Assembly: GCA_001632425.1 (NCBI GenBank)
Contig: KV425571.1
Coordinates: forward strand, 174,306-238,305
From: Neolentinus lepideus HHB14362 ss-1
Taxonomy: Eukaryota > Basidiomycota > Agaricomycetes > Gloeophyllales > Gloeophyllaceae
Direction of reading: 5' to 3'
DNA length: 64,000 bases
A program made the translations under genes and the position numbers. Below the pieces are notes generated by a model, which did not search any database, was not told the DNA's origin, and saw nothing but the letters and a program-made list of their open reading frames with translations. Below are positions 1-12,809 of this stretch, one piece after another (within the stretch, counting starts at the first letter, position 1; every line of letters starts with the position of its first letter).

Positions 1-420
1 TTTTCGGCGAATTCCCAGCTGTCGAACAACGATGAATGACTACTCCGGCGATCACGAGTGACCCACGCACTCTTGTCAACAAGGGTCTTACTCGTCGCGA
101 CCTTTCTCCTCGACCTCCTTTAGGTCCTGCTGGTACCAGTTTAGCTCCTAGAATTTGCGCGGACGAGTCAAGATCTCCATAGCGGTGGCGGTCGAGGACG
201 TCACTGTGATGCGCTTGACATTGGTTATACGCGGGTTCGAATTACTCAACGTGAAGATACCACAAGTGCAGTTCATTGTCGGCAAGAATCCGTCTCAGGG
301 GTCGCTGGGGTTCGTGTGGTAAGGCTATGAACAGCGAGTGCCGGGTCAGGCATGTCGCGCAGACGCTCGAACATTCATGATAGTCAATCTTTCGCGACGA
401 AAGGTTGACTATGTACGAAT
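1..420. other. Gap without recognisable gene
   Basis: No open frame, motif or repeat could be supported here. Short frames exist on both strands but carry no recognisable domain and no splice-consistent extension. Confidence 0.4.
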
Positions 421-871
421 GCTTCTATTGACACACGACTTCTCCGCCGTGCTTCTGCGGCGCCATCGGCAACGTCAGATCAAAAGTAGCACCTCTCAAT
501 CGCGTTTTCTGACTCTTTCCCATTGTCCTCACCATCGTCCTCGGGTAAATAGATCCGATCTATCCGACAGGGAACGCCATTTCGGAAGTTTCAATGTCTG
601 ATGAACAGCCTTATGTTCAGAACGAAATAGACATACCGGAAGATGAAGGAAGGGCCACAGAAAACGAAGGGCGAAGCCAACTCTGGAGGGGGACTGCTCG
701 TTGCCTCCGAATTCGACTGTGGCACAGAAGATAATGACAGCCATCAGGGAAGAGGCAGGCGGTATGCGCGATACACTAAGACAACGAGATATGAAAACAA
801 CCAACAGAGGAAACGGGTTGCTCATCTCCGTTGAACATGTTAATATGCCTATGCCGTGGAGAATCGTTGGG
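421..871 (-). pseudogene. Diverged copy of the 3' part of a membrane-protein gene
   Basis: This stretch aligns end to end with 4373-4817, at roughly 80-85% by eye. On the minus strand it preserves the last membrane-like segment of that gene (AVIIFCATVEFGGNEQ), the same likely intron boundaries (GTGAGC..TTAG in the intact-looking copy) and the same downstream sequence. The homology stops at about 871, in the middle of the coding part, so this copy lacks the upstream exons and is best read as a truncated duplicate. The frame after the conserved segment also diverges from that of the other copy. Confidence 0.6.
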
Positions 872-2590
872 GAGACGACACTATGGTCAGTCGCCGCTAC
901 AAGTCAGGCGATTGACTTGCTTTCAATAAAGAGATCGAGTACGGAAGTCAGGAAAGAGCAGCCCGGCCGAAAGAACTCGTCATAATCGAAATGATAAAAC
1001 CATGATGCAATGTTGATTCGAGACTGGAATGATGACTGCAGGGCAGATCATATCTATGCGAAACGGTCGAGAACGATGAACACCTAGATCACGCTGAACA
1101 GACATGATCTGGGATGTCAGTGATACCCGGAGAGCGTTTGCAACTGCTCTGCAGGCCCAGAGAATTTGAACAATACCTGAGCCTGACTTGAAACACTCTT
1201 GAGACTCCTATCACATCGCACGCACTGGTGCTGGACCCGTCTAGCGAAACAATGAAGGGATGCAGGTGACTGCAGTCAGGGTTTCTCTTGGCTTTGAGAT
1301 CAAGTGAGGTAGTTTCGAACAGCCCGGAGGATCGAGTGGGAGCGGAAGACAGGCGAACGATCTCTCTCTTCGTTGCCTCAAGAAGGGGTACACCACTGTA
1401 AGATCGTACCAAGGCCGGACGGCAGTCAGAACATCAGTTTTGGTCTGAGGGTGGATGCAGACGGGATTGACAATGGAAACCTCCAGCACGAGTGCGAAGA
1501 GTCAGGATACGATACAATGAAGACTAACGAAGAGCATATAGAATCCAGTCAAGAGGTCGAATGAAATTTGCAAGAAAGCCAACAGAATAACTTGAGACAC
1601 AAGGAGAACCACGGACAAAATCGGATCATGCTCAGTTCGCACACGCGTCGCAAATCTTCACCTCCCACCATATCCTCTCATATCCTCCGCAAACCGGGTA
1701 TTCGATGGTTTGGATAGAATCTAGTAACCTGAAAGGTGTGTAGTGGTCTCCACCTCGCCGTGGGCCATGAAATATGTTTGTGGCCGCATATTCAGAAGAA
1801 AATGCGTCCCACGTGTTGATCCATGCACGGCCAGTGCGTTAGACATTCGTACTGGCTAAGAAAGTCGAGCACTCTCAGACGTGACGGGCTTTGGAAACGC
1901 AATCCCGACTTGGCAGGCAATCAGGTGCGTTATCGATGGTGGGACCCACAATGAAGATGGGTCACTGATAGCCTCGAGTGTGTACAACCTTAGCGAAGAC
2001 CGAGACACGGTATTGATTCAGTGAATAGATGATATTGCGAGTGTTTCACTGCCTTTTATTTGGAAATGATGGACCGTCGATGCAGTGTTCGATGCTGTGA
2101 ACGCAACCATCGATGCGCCAAACAACCAAGTAGCCTGAACAGGTATGTGGCGACTTAATCCTTCACTTTCCACCTATGAATAAAGTCACTCCTAGGTAGT
2201 TTGGTGTGGGTAACTTGTTCAAGTAGGTAAATTGCCATGACATGCCCCAATCTGAATAGATCATGTCACACAGAATAATGGATAGAGACTCACGAAGAAA
2301 TGGCAAAGCAGTTCGTAATAAATATCGACCCTCCATAAGCAGACTCTGGGGTCAAAACGATAAACCTCTCAGCACAGAATGGAACGCCGGAGACACGGGA
2401 AAGATCGGGTCGCCATCACTGACTTTTTGGGAACAATGGACATCCTAGCGGAATCAACGACGCGCTGCACGGGAACACTACGCGGCGCGTCACTTTGCTC
2501 CTATTTGCCCGTGCTTGTTTATAAGTTCCGCGACTGGCGAGCGACGACACATCTCATCTCTCTGCTCTGCACCTCGAGATATTTCTTCGT
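872..2590. other. Gap without recognisable gene
   Basis: Frames of up to about 107 codons occur around 1089-1560 on both strands, but they overlap each other, show no domain and do not join across plausible introns. Nothing else is supported here. Confidence 0.4.
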
Positions 2591-4161
2591 ATGAATATGG
2601 CCATTGAATTCGATTCCGACGCCTTTAACACTTGCCTCGCTTCCCTGAATCTCTCACTCGAAGGAGGATCCGAGTATGCTCCGCCAGTAGGAGGTTATGG
2701 TATCTTTGACTCTGCGGACCCTCGCATCAGGTAACACGCGACTCGAATGTTTTCCAAAGCTTCACTTATGATCGCCTAGGGACGCCGTCGAGTTCGGAAT
2801 GTCGTTCTATATGGTTTCTCCCCCGCTCAGCGCGTGCCACTGGGAAGAGCAGCAGGAAATGGAGGAGCAATGTCTTGATGACTTTGGTGACCTAGAGCAA
2901 TTTCTGGAAGTGCGGGAGGAGGGCGAGGTCATTGAATCAGGATATGGCTCTGCCGAAGAATCGCGTAAGTGTTTCTGGACGATGGCTTATTTTTGTTTTC
3001 TGACCTCACGCTCCTTTATCGGCCTACAGCCGCAACGAGCTCAGAACAATCTACCTCCGATGACGGAGACGATGTCAGCGGTGTTTCATCGTACAAAAAT
3101 GTCGAGGAGACTGGTAAGCGCATCCAAAGCTGTAGTATTCTTGCGTAGTTCATCCTGATCCATTGGGTTCCTACGTCAGGGTTGGTAATAGTAAATGATA
3201 GTGGTTTCGAGGTGACTACCAGTCCCAACGATGCTAATAACGGTGCTGGTCCGGAGCACGGGTATAATCAACCACCATGTAAGTGTATTCGTAATCTATA
3301 GCATATTCTTTCCTTAGACCAACTCCAAACATTGCAGCCTTCACCGAGGGATCACTTGTTCCAGACCGAAATTCCCCAGATGTTTGCGAGTCTCTGAATT
3401 CAGAAAATCACGGTACGTCTTTCGCATACTATCTAATGAGTCGTTCTGCTTCTGATACTCGCATAAGTGGACCCCCAGCGAAGTGCTGAGAACAAGGGCG
3501 ATGCTACACAGATCCCCGGTTCATCGCAAGTTCGGAGGCAGACGTCTCCCGCATTGGGCGGGAGCCGTCACCTTTCAAACAAAGCCGAACTGCTCAGCAG
3601 TGCAGCTACGTCCGGGCCAATTGTGCGAAATGAAGGAGAGGGGTCATCGCTGGCAAATACTGGTCAAAGTGAGTGCTGGGGTCCGCTGAGCTGATGTTCG
3701 CAAGGGCTTACTTCACCATACTCTGCACTCCCCCAGCTCCCACCCGCAAGCGGGGAAGAGATCACACTCCTGTTTTCCCCCATAAAGTCCGGAAAGTCTC
3801 GGAATCGCCCACCGACTTTAGTGCCAGCGGTGCACGGGACGATATGGAGGACTACACTCCTGTCATCTGCAAGTGGCTAGGGTGTGGTCGCACGATCTAT
3901 GTCCGTGCACGGCGGGATATCAAAGCGCACCTTAACGATGATCACGGTCTCGACCTGAGGACATCGACCTCTAAACTACGCGTTGAGTGCTGCTGGGATT
4001 GGTGCGGAAAACAGATGAACCAGGAAAGCCTGGGGCGGCACATCTCCGAGACGCACGAAAGCCTGACTCTTTTTGAATGCAAATGTTCAGCGAAGCTCAT
4101 CACGACGCGGAAGTCTTCGTTCGACAGGCATATCAAAACATATCACACGCGGAAGAAGTGA
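2591..4161 (+). CDS. C2H2-type zinc-finger protein, putative transcription factor
   Basis: A 402-residue protein in seven exons (2591-2730, 2780-2964, 3030-3113, 3180-3278, 3338-3412, 3468-3668, 3737-4161); every junction keeps the frame. The start ATG opens MNMAIEFDSD. The first 260 residues are acidic, serine-rich and probably disordered. The last exon holds three zinc-finger-like units between residues about 306 and 400: CKWLGC...HLNDDH, CCWDWCGKQ...HISETH and CKC...HIKTYH. The Cys-Cys spacing differs between them (C-x4-C, C-x3-C, C-x-C), so at least the third is atypical. A basic stretch (TRKRGRDH) just before the fingers could act as a nuclear signal. DNA binding is inferred from the fingers; targets are unknown. 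The acceptor of exon 6 is AAG, weaker than the others. Confidence 0.78.
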
Positions 4162-4364
4162 AGGGGGCTAAAGAACATGTAATAAAGTGAGGTGGAAACA
4201 CAGTGTAGAGTTGCTCGGAGCACCAGTTGCCATGTCATATGTATAAATATCGCTGAGCATTGGAAACAAACCTCTGTAATTCCCGAACCCTGGGCAACAA
4301 GTCTGAGGCCTGACATGAACTTATATCCAGAAAGTGGATGGCAATTCGGCGAACCAGAACATGA

Positions 4365-5540
4365 TTAAGTAACTTCTATTGACACACGACCTCTACGCTG
4401 TGCTTCTGCGGCGCCAACAACGTCAGATTGAAAGTAGTGCCTCTCAGTCAAGTTGTCTGACTCGACATCGCCTTTCCCATTGTCCTCGAGTAGATAGATA
4501 CGATCCATCCGACGGGGAACACCATTTCGGAAGTTTCGATGCCTGATGGACAGCCTTATGTTCACATCAAAATAGACATACCAGAAGATGAAGGAGAGGA
4601 CACAAGAAACGAGGGCAAAGCCAACTCTGGAGGAGGATTGCTCGTTGCCTCCGAATTCGACTGTGGCGCAGAAGATAATGACTGCCACCAGGAAGAGGCA
4701 GGCGGCATGCACAATGCACTAAGACAACGAGATATGAAAATAACCAGCAGAGGAAACGGGTTGCTCACCACCACTGGACAGCGCATTAATATGTCTATGC
4801 CGTGGAGAATCACTGGGCTCGAGCTTAATGTTAAGCGCCTGTGATTATCTGGGGTATGCTCGTCGCAATCTTCGTCGAAATAGACAGTGAAGTTGCGTGG
4901 CATGAGTGTGCCTATGCAGACGCCGGTGACTGCCATTGCGGCACTGGCAAGCCAAAATGCCCTTGCTGTCCAATGGACTGTCTCAATCCCAGGAATTGCG
5001 AGTCCCGCTACGTCCACTCCGGCAAGTGATTGGATGAAGTGAATTCCTCAACAGGATAGCCTACCACCACCGTCGCCTCTGACCATTCTAACCAGTCGAA
5101 GGTGTCAGCATATAGTGTTTTGTCGAGGTCGAACATACACACCATCAGAATAGAATCCGCGAAGACTCTCGCACTGTCTTTACGTCCCAGCATGTTTCTC
5201 TAACAGGAACACTCACTTCCTCGAAGCCAAACCAAGCCTGAAAGGCCAAACCTCGAGATGAGACATTCTTGGGACAGATGTCTGAAGATGTAGAGCTAAG
5301 CATAATGGCATCTGTCTCAGGAAAGAACGAGCTTACTCGAGAATATTCCCTGAGAAGCCACTGTCTGTTCAGCTCGCTGGCATTCTCGAGCCGCAAAGGT
5401 GGCCAGCCCAAACAGATATGCAATCTACGCCTGAGACTTTTGTAGTACCTGTCTCGCTCCTGGAGAAATGTCTCCCTGAGCTTGATCTCCAGCCATATTA
5501 AGGGCGGAATGATGAAGAACCAGAGGATAAACGCGCATTT
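4365..5540 (-). pseudogene. Multi-pass membrane protein gene, probably broken
   Basis: On the minus strand a chain of exons reads from about 5540 to 4365. It starts with a hydrophobic segment (FILWFFIIPPLIWLEIK), continues with a segment containing DLDKTLYADTFDWLEW, then AFWLASAAMAVTGVCIG and finally CIVHAACLFLVAVIIFC followed by a second helix (SFIFWYVYF). An intron GTGAGC..TTAG joins the last two parts in frame. The joint near 5011-5021 does not fit any intron: the frame before it runs into TAG and the membrane segment continues one base out of phase, so a frameshift is likely. No start codon is in frame at the 5' end. The layout resembles the lineage-specific multi-pass proteins common in Agaricomycetes; function unknown. 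The 3' third is duplicated at 421-871. Confidence 0.55.
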
Positions 5541-6966
5541 TCATGACGTTAGAACCCACCAACCCTTTAAATAGGCAATAGACCCAATCCTCCAATTGTT
5601 CGAATTACCGTAGCCCTGATACTATGACGTGATACTCTCTTGTGGCATACCAGGGGGCAACCGAAACTTATAGCAGCTAATTCAAAACTTGAATATGTGA
5701 CGATGAGGAGTCTTGCGTACACCTGCTCCATATCACGAATGTTATTAGTCCGTGAATTGACAATACGTATGATGAGAATATGCCGCGTGCATACTAGGCG
5801 ACATACTTACTTCAGAGTACGAGACACTATGTCAATATCTGGCGAGATGCTCCGGGTAACTCGTCTGCGAGGAGTAGTAAAAAGACGTTTAAACCTCATC
5901 ACCAACCGTTTTCTGAATTATTATAAACGCGTAAGAAGTATGGTCTCCAAGTGATTGGGATCAATCAGCGCAGCACGTTGGCCTAGGGAGTGTGTAAGTT
6001 GCTGGGTTGACTTCTCAAATGATCAAAGCGGGGTCTCCTATGGACGGGGACGCCCGACACTTAGCTCAACTAGGTCAAGACTCAAAGTCCGTGCGTAATG
6101 CTCAGATGAGTACTTGAGCAAACAAGTCAGGATCCCCGACTCCCACGGTAAGTGGGGGAGGGTTCTGAGAAATGGCGACGCTACCTATACGCGTGAGTAT
6201 TTCGTATGAACAACTCACTTAAGTACGCTACGCAGTCATCATCCCGACTATCGTCGTCGTCGTTGTGCTTGTTCGCTCCATCGCAGTATCGATATCATGT
6301 TTCGCGCCTTCCTCGTCCAGGAACGCCTGTCGCGAATATCTAATGGAAACAACGGACCATTGGGTGTCAAAACAGTAGTGTTTTGTTCTACACCGATAGT
6401 GAACTGGTTCAACCGGAGGTCTTCTAATAAATATTCTCCATCCTCGTATTTACTATGCACTGTACAATAGCTAGGAAAATCTATGCATTCATCGCCAGTG
6501 CCAAGCAATTTCTGACTCGTATGGAGTCGGGGACTGGCGCTTGCGCCGCTACGATCTGCAGGACATCGTGGAGAACAGCGCCGACGTCTGTCGGGTGCAG
6601 CCCTGCCCGCCTAGCTGAGGGCTGACTCCGTATCTGCTCTAGCCATGCTTCCGGCGGTATCTGGAGTCCGCGTCCTACCACATAGATCACCGCGACCTGT
6701 ACCCACTTGCGGTCACAGGACAATGAGGACATCTGCACCTGGCAGAAAGGATGACTCGATGGTGCTAAGTAAGTTCACATGCAGTCGGCCACCTGATCTC
6801 CGGCAATTGACGGTGCTGACTAGCCCCCAAGTCTAGTCCGTTCGATGCGGTCTAGCATTCGACCATTCAGTCTTTGGGCGTCATTGAACCTTAGGCCGCA
6901 TAGTATATATATTCCTTCTACCAGCGGGAAAAAAAACCCACTAAAGTCATATTTTGCGAGCCAGTC
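5541..6966. other. Gap; one protein-like minus-strand frame at 6248-6530
   Basis: Most of this stretch is AT-rich and shows nothing. On the minus strand, 6530-6248 reads as a protein-like frame (CIDFPSYCTVHSKYEDGEYLLEDL in part), and an overlapping 85-codon frame lies at 6738-6481. Neither has a recognisable domain or a clean splice partner, so they may be remains of a gene or chance. A TATATATA stretch at about 6904-6911 probably belongs to the next gene. Confidence 0.3.
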
Positions 6967-7373
6967 ATGACACACGCACAATCCGCTAGCCTCAGGCGCG
7001 TCTCTTTCGTCTCCTCTCAGCCGGGTCACGCTCGGTCACATCTGAATCCCGATGCTATCTCGCCCGATGAGACATTCATTAACACCGCCCACTCTACAAA
7101 CCCATTCGCTGTGAATTTTTCGATGCAGGCGCAAAGGGTGCACAAGGAACGCGAGCTACAGCATTCTGCTGATATACTCCCAGCCGTGCTTGGAAGCGCG
7201 CATATCGCACCTCTAGAGAAGAGAAAAGAACCCTGTCGAGTGGACAGGCAAGATGCAGATAAGGCAAAGCTGCAGATCGAGTCTCAGGGATTCGGTGAGT
7301 TGACCGGACCTTCGGTGCTTTAGACTTGCTGACGGTTGACACAGCTGAGACGGGCTCAACATCTCATTACTAG
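6967..7373 (+). CDS. Small hypothetical protein, two exons
   Basis: A 118-residue protein in exons 6967-7294 and 7345-7373. The 50-base intron has a strong GTGAGT donor and a CACAG acceptor, and splicing moves the stop to a short second exon (AETGSTSHY). A TATA-like tract lies about 60 bases upstream of the ATG. The protein is hydrophilic, without signal peptide or membrane segment, and has a charged C-terminal half (HKERELQ, EKRKEP). I do not recognise the family. The evidence for a gene is the intron, the TATA spacing and the frame, not similarity. Confidence 0.45.
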
Positions 7374-7799
7374 CTTACTCAGTGAGAGGAAAATAACGTT
7401 AACGATGGTCCCCTTTTCCGCCATTGACAGCTCACAGATGAACGTGTTTCATTGATTACTACCTTCAAAGCCTCACCTTGATACTAATTCGCCTTGCACT
7501 CGTGTATTAACTCTCCAAGACGTGTATAATTAGTATAGCTAATGTAAGTGTACAATAAGACGTTGTATTTAAGTGAAAGTGTCTTTGCAAAGATGCGCTT
7601 GTCGCACTTAGAGAGCTTCCAGGATCGTAGAAGATATCTCGCGTCCCGGTACAAAGTTATTTATAGCTGATGTGTGTGGCATTTCTCAGCGATTGGTAGA
7701 TCTAGAGATCCACTCTCATTAAGAATATATAATTTATGTACAAGTGCCCAGTGTCCAAACGCGAGGCATGAGCCCATAAATCAGTTAAAACGTTGCACA
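7374..7799. other. Intergenic stretch
   Basis: AT-rich spacer between two convergent genes; it probably holds their 3' ends. No gene is seen. Confidence 0.4.
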
Positions 7800-8514
7800 T
7801 TAATTCCCATTCGGATACTATGCATGACGATTTCAGACAATGCAACTGCTGAAGACTGTTGAAGTAGACTCACAGGAACTTCCCAAGTAAATTGCATGCC
7901 GGAAATCACACTTGGGGCACCGGTGGTAGTATTGTAGGTCATTAAAGTGGCCTCTGTATTATTGAAATTAACATCAATTTTGAATAAGATTGCAGTCATG
8001 GTATCAATGCACTCACGATAGAAAGCTCCAGTGGTCATGCCTATCCCATTGAAGACATACGTGCCGTTGGCTGACTCGTTGCGTCCACCGAGATTGGTCA
8101 AAATAGGACCAACCAGGGAGTCACCGGGGTTATAGACGTTGGGATCGCCACTGCCCTGCAATATTCCTATAGCCAAAGTATTGTTGGGATAGCATGGCAG
8201 TGGATCCCAAGCGAACACGACCTAATATTGGTGCTTGATTAAAACGCGAAATACTTACATATATATAATATACATACAGTATCACCGGGAGAAGCGGTGT
8301 TGACTTTGTTAGTCCCATCAGGCCCCAGGATCACACTCGCCGTGATGTTGTATGGCTGGCTAATGATACCATATTGGCAGCCAGGATAGTTGCAATAGCA
8401 ACCTGCGGGAAGACCAGGCGGCAAGTCGCGCTTATAGAGGGCGTCGAGACTGAAAGCCGGCAGCGCGAGGTAGAGGGTCACGAACAGACTGAAGAGGGAG
8501 GAACGAGTTAACAT
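7800..8514 (-). CDS. Small secreted glycoprotein, hypothetical
   Basis: A 200-residue protein on the minus strand in exons 8514-8278, 8221-7874 and 7817-7800. It begins with a clear signal peptide (MLTRSSLFSLFVTLYLALPAFS) followed by a KR dipeptide (DALYKRDLPP) that could be a Kex2-type site. The mature part has about five cysteines (CYCNYPGCQYG near the N-terminus) and six N-glycosylation sequons (NIT, NNT, NES, NGT, NNT, NTT). The second intron has a GTGAGT donor and a TAG acceptor; without it the frame would run on to 7781, so the exact C-terminus is uncertain. It looks like an orphan small secreted protein of an Agaricomycete; I do not know its role. Confidence 0.7.
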
Positions 8515-8560
8515 GGCACTTGATTACGGCGAGATTACATTGCAAGGAAATCAAGGCTAG

Positions 8561-8570
8561 ATATTTATAC
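8561..8570 (-). promoter_or_regulatory. TATA box of the secreted glycoprotein gene
   Basis: On the minus strand GTATAAATAT lies 47-56 bases upstream of the ATG at 8514, a normal spacing for a fungal TATA element. Confidence 0.5.
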
Positions 8571-8599
8571 GCTGCGACCCGATTCACTGCGCATTCATA

Positions 8600-10097
8600 A
8601 GAGCCGTCATGCGTTGCCAGCTACGGAGACTTGCAGATCGTGGCGAATGACCAAGAAGTGTCGATCATCGACTAAAGGAGGCCATCCAGAACACAGCACC
8701 CAGACGCGTGGTACCGCCTTCCATGCGTGTCGGCTCCCATGAAGGCAAGAACCGTCCGCAGACGAGCAACGCGGACGTCAGGATTGCCCCATAACCGTGC
8801 TCAGTTCCTTGATCTTAAGCTCCAGCGTGCATGCGGCTACTGTCGATAGAGTCAACTCGCTGAACAGGAATAAAGCAGATCAAGATCTCTGGGATGCGGA
8901 CAACACGTGGCGGAGAGGATAAATATGGAAACTCCACTGCCTTATTCGGATATCTCGCAGACAGGAAGAACTGCCTATGTCTACTTGATACTTACAGGGA
9001 TTACATCTAATTAATCCACAAGTCGGATAGGCCATATATCTTATGATTCATTTACAGTGTCATTGCCACTGCTAGATTTTCTACATCCGTTTATAGTGTA
9101 CATAAAAGACACAGGATCTCAATAATCGGTCAATATTGCCACAAATGACGTCCGCACATAAACTTTGCGTTTTTACCGTCATAAGTGCACTACTAATAGA
9201 GATATTGATGCCAGAAAGCGAGTTGCATTACTTAAAGAGGAGTCCACGAAAGCTTACAGGGATTTCCCCAAGTGAAGTCGGTTATTCACCCTGGGATTCG
9301 TCAGGTGCTTCTGGCTAACTGGCACTAAGCATAGCAGCAGAAGGGAAGAAATTGGTTTGAACAGGCTAGTGCCCAATATTAATCTAATCCGCCGAGAATA
9401 GCTAGAGAAGGCCGTCCAGACGATGGAAATCATATAGTTTGTGGATCACGAGTTTCGAATATGACGAAAATCACTGCAAAGAGCAGTCTAGGCTGTGCAA
9501 TGATCTAATTTCTCACGAAGGGGTGCTTGGTCCGTGAGGGCAGGGTTGTATGATGAGGTGGGGATACCTCGCAATACCACCCATCGGGATCAGTACATAT
9601 AGCGCGAAGATCGGCATACCTGAGGGGCGGGCTGAAGGCTTCTTCAATATAGCCTGAGAGATGGTCGAGACAAGCCACGGAGAGTGATCCCAGAATATTG
9701 TCCACAAACATGACGCACGATCATCTTGGCCAAGCCAAGGCCCCAATTCCATGCTACCATTTAGGGGTCTGGCTTAATGGGGATCACCTCCAATGAACAA
9801 CAATATCATGTTGCGAGACTATGCTTCAAACTCTTACCAGACTCCAACACCAGTTACAGAGGAATGAGGATAAGTGACAAACTCACCAGTGTCCAGACAC
9901 GCAAGGGCGAACAGATGACACTGACAAAGAATGAAGGAAAGGATTCAATACAATGTCTATATGATGGAATACATTTCGCGTTGGAGCAGTTGATGCTAGT
10001 TGCTACGTCTTGCGCAGATCGTCGATATATGTGATGGAATCCAGCTCATCCAGTTGTACGGGTATAACAATAAACCAGTTGAAGGTGTCTGAATGAC
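8600..10097. other. Gap without recognisable gene
   Basis: Contains the upstream region of the secreted glycoprotein gene and the 3' side of the monooxygenase gene. Minus-strand frames at 9752-9505 look weakly protein-like in two registers but have no domain and no fitting introns. Confidence 0.35.
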
Positions 10098-11995
10098 TCA
10101 CATCATACTCGACAGCGAACCTCTCGTCTTCAATACCTCCTCCCCATACTCCGCCCACCACTGCTCGACCTCCTCGTCTGCGTCGTACTCGAACTGCACC
10201 GCGTTCTTTTTCTTGTCCGCCCATTGGTTGGCATTGCCCTCGTTACCCGCCTCGTCTCCGTTCTCTTGGCCGAGCGCAATTCGCATTGCCTGCCGCATCT
10301 GCGAGTCGCGAGATTCCTGCTCGGGTCCGTCAGGTAAGTGGAAGATCTTCTGGTTCAGCCGCGCAGACGCTTGCGTGGCTGATGCACGCGGTAGGCGGAG
10401 GTCTTCGTAGGCATGTAAGAGCACGGGGAGCTGTGCGCGGTCTGTGAGTCGGGAGAATAGATTGCCCAAGACAGCCCCGTCTTCGAGCTGATACGTCCAA
10501 GTTGAGCAACATTGAGGCGATGAGTTAAGAGGAGTGAATGCTTACCGCCATGGCGGCCCCTTGTGCTCTGTAAGGCTGTAGGTAATACAATTGGCTTATT
10601 TACGAGATAGAAATACAAAGCACTAAGAAGCGACGTACCAACATGGGGTGGCAAGCATCCCCGAGGAGAATAACTTTGTCATCCTTGTGAATCCAAGTGC
10701 CCAAGGGAGTACGATCCATTAATTTGCCCTTTAGTGCTGTCTTCACTAGACCGAACAGCTTCTGGATTCTAATAGGACCGGCAAATATAAGTCTACTAAC
10801 AGCGCAGGACACCAGTACATAGAGACGAACCGGGGTTCCCAGCCCGCCACTAGGGACCTCATCTGATCTGGGTCACCTTCTGCTGTCCAAGACTCGGTTG
10901 ACCCATCGTCAGGATACGCCATAACCAGGTTATACTCCTTCTTCGCTCGCTGTAAGCAGAATTTTAATGCTAATAGCTCGCAGAACATTAATAAACTATA
11001 GCTGACGATGTTGTAAGCCATGATGTGGCACCCGGGCCCCATCCATCCACACATCTCCGGTGTCTCGACAAGTGACTGCAGTAATGGGTCCTCAAGCATT
11101 TCGCTTGTGGGGACGATAGCACGGTAAACTGCGTCGCCTGTAGCCTGAGGCTTGTCCGGTCCCCCAATGACTACTTCCCTGACGAAGGACTTAAGACCGT
11201 CCGCGCCGACAATCAAGTCAGTCTTGATGACCTCTCCGGATTCAAGGGTCAAGGACGGTATGGACGGGTCGACACCGACCACGCGAGACTTGAGTCGAAG
11301 AGTCATATATGGTGAAGCGAGGTCAAAGAGGATCTTGTGGAAGTCTGCTCGCTATCGCCTCTAGTTTGACGAGTTGTAAAATTGTGGACAGAATAGAAAC
11401 GTACGTGGATGTGGTAGTATGGAGTACCATGATCTTTCTCTATGCTATGTCCCCATTTCGTGTAGGCAATTCTTTCACCGGTCTCCCCTTCGAATCCAAG
11501 TTCAACCACGTTGTCAGTTCATCACAACTACAGCGATAAACTTTGCGGAAGGACTTACAACGAAGGAATACCAGAGCTTCCGGATTTACGATAACCTCCT
11601 CCAAAACGGGTCTTAATCCCCATCGGAACAGCAATCTCGTGACATTTGGCGTAACCTGGATGCCTGCACCAATTTCTCCAATTGAGTGAGCGCTATCCAG
11701 GACCGTAATTTTGTGTCCGGCCTGTCCAAGACAATACGCAGCTGCTAAGCCGCCAAGACCACACCCTACGATGACGATATCGAGAGGCACTGTGGCCTTA
11801 CGCCCATTGTAGAGGTCTGTCACCTAACGAAGACCTATCAGATAACAATGTTAACAGAGAAGAGGAGGCATACGTGCCTCTTTCTTCTTCAGAGCGTCTT
11901 CCACTGCAGACTTAGCGAACAAGTTTTCGGCCTGGATTATCTTGTCAATAAGTCGATTTACAGGTAGAAACGACCTCGCTCACAGCTTTAGACAT
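10098..11995 (-). CDS. FAD-dependent monooxygenase (salicylate-hydroxylase-like)
   Basis: A 477-residue protein in nine exons: 11995-11984, 11940-11874, 11816-11559, 11487-11405, 11351-11007, 10949-10831, 10768-10639, 10575-10546 and 10487-10098; total length and every phase agree. The FAD-binding Rossmann motif is DIVIVGCGLGGLAAAY (GxGxxG at residues 44-49). The ribityl-binding motif GDACHPM is at 331-337, followed by PYRAQGAAMALEDG. YYHIHRADFH and GADGLKSFVR are further family landmarks. Members hydroxylate aromatic acids or tailor secondary metabolites using NAD(P)H and oxygen; the substrate here is unknown. The N-terminus has an extra 37 residues before the FAD motif, coded by a 12-base first exon and a lysine-rich second exon; that part is the least certain. 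The protein appears intact. Confidence 0.9.
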
Positions 11996-12809
11996 TGTGT
12001 AGGGAAAAGAGAGTACAAGAGCGCCGACGCCTCGGATTGTTATCGTACACGATCACGACTTGGGAGAAAGTCCATGGCTAAAGCGTTCTTGCATGAGAAG
12101 ATATAAACGGCTTGTTCTAATACAAAGATCCAAAGTTAGCAAAGCGGCCGGAGTGCGCAAATGGGCATGAAAAATATTCTCTCAGGCTGCAAACACCGGC
12201 CCTCGAGTGTTGCAGCCATCTCTGACGAAGCTGGCGGTTTGGATCAGCTGGACATTGTCCGATTCGGATGACTCAAGTCGCATCCGATTCTGCCGTATCC
12301 GACCTCCTGTACAGATTTGGTGCCATATTATCCCAATTTGAATGTCGGAGTTCGAATGTATCGCAAGACCTCGAATGCACTTTGCTAGCTCTGTTGAAGA
12401 ATTATCGCTAAGCAAGAGATATAAGTACTATACTCATCGACAATGCATGGAAGGGAAGAGTGGTAGATCACGCCCATGCAGTCTCCGTATATAAGGCACA
12501 ATCGCATCGTGGGCATTCGGCCCTTATTGAGTGGGAGATCGGTGGTAAAGGCGTAGCTGTGAGAGTGCAGATGTAATGGATGAGTTGCAGAAGGAAGGGA
12601 TACTTCTAATTCTTTAAACCAATATGATACCATTTCCAAAGACAGTGCCAATTCCCGCCCTGAAAAACAATCGCTTCGATCTAAGGACACTACTGCCAGT
12701 GGTATTAATTGGCCGGGAACATTGACACCAAACGCTGTTCTTGCTAAGAACCTGACCCTATATCCATGAGAGTAACAAATACCGTTTACAGTGTCGTAAG
12801 ATCTACGAA
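11996..12809. other. Intergenic stretch between monooxygenase and kinase genes
   Basis: Holds the monooxygenase promoter and the 3' side of the kinase gene. A 201-codon minus-strand frame at 12990-12385 overlaps the last kinase exon in another register and is probably fortuitous. Confidence 0.4.
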
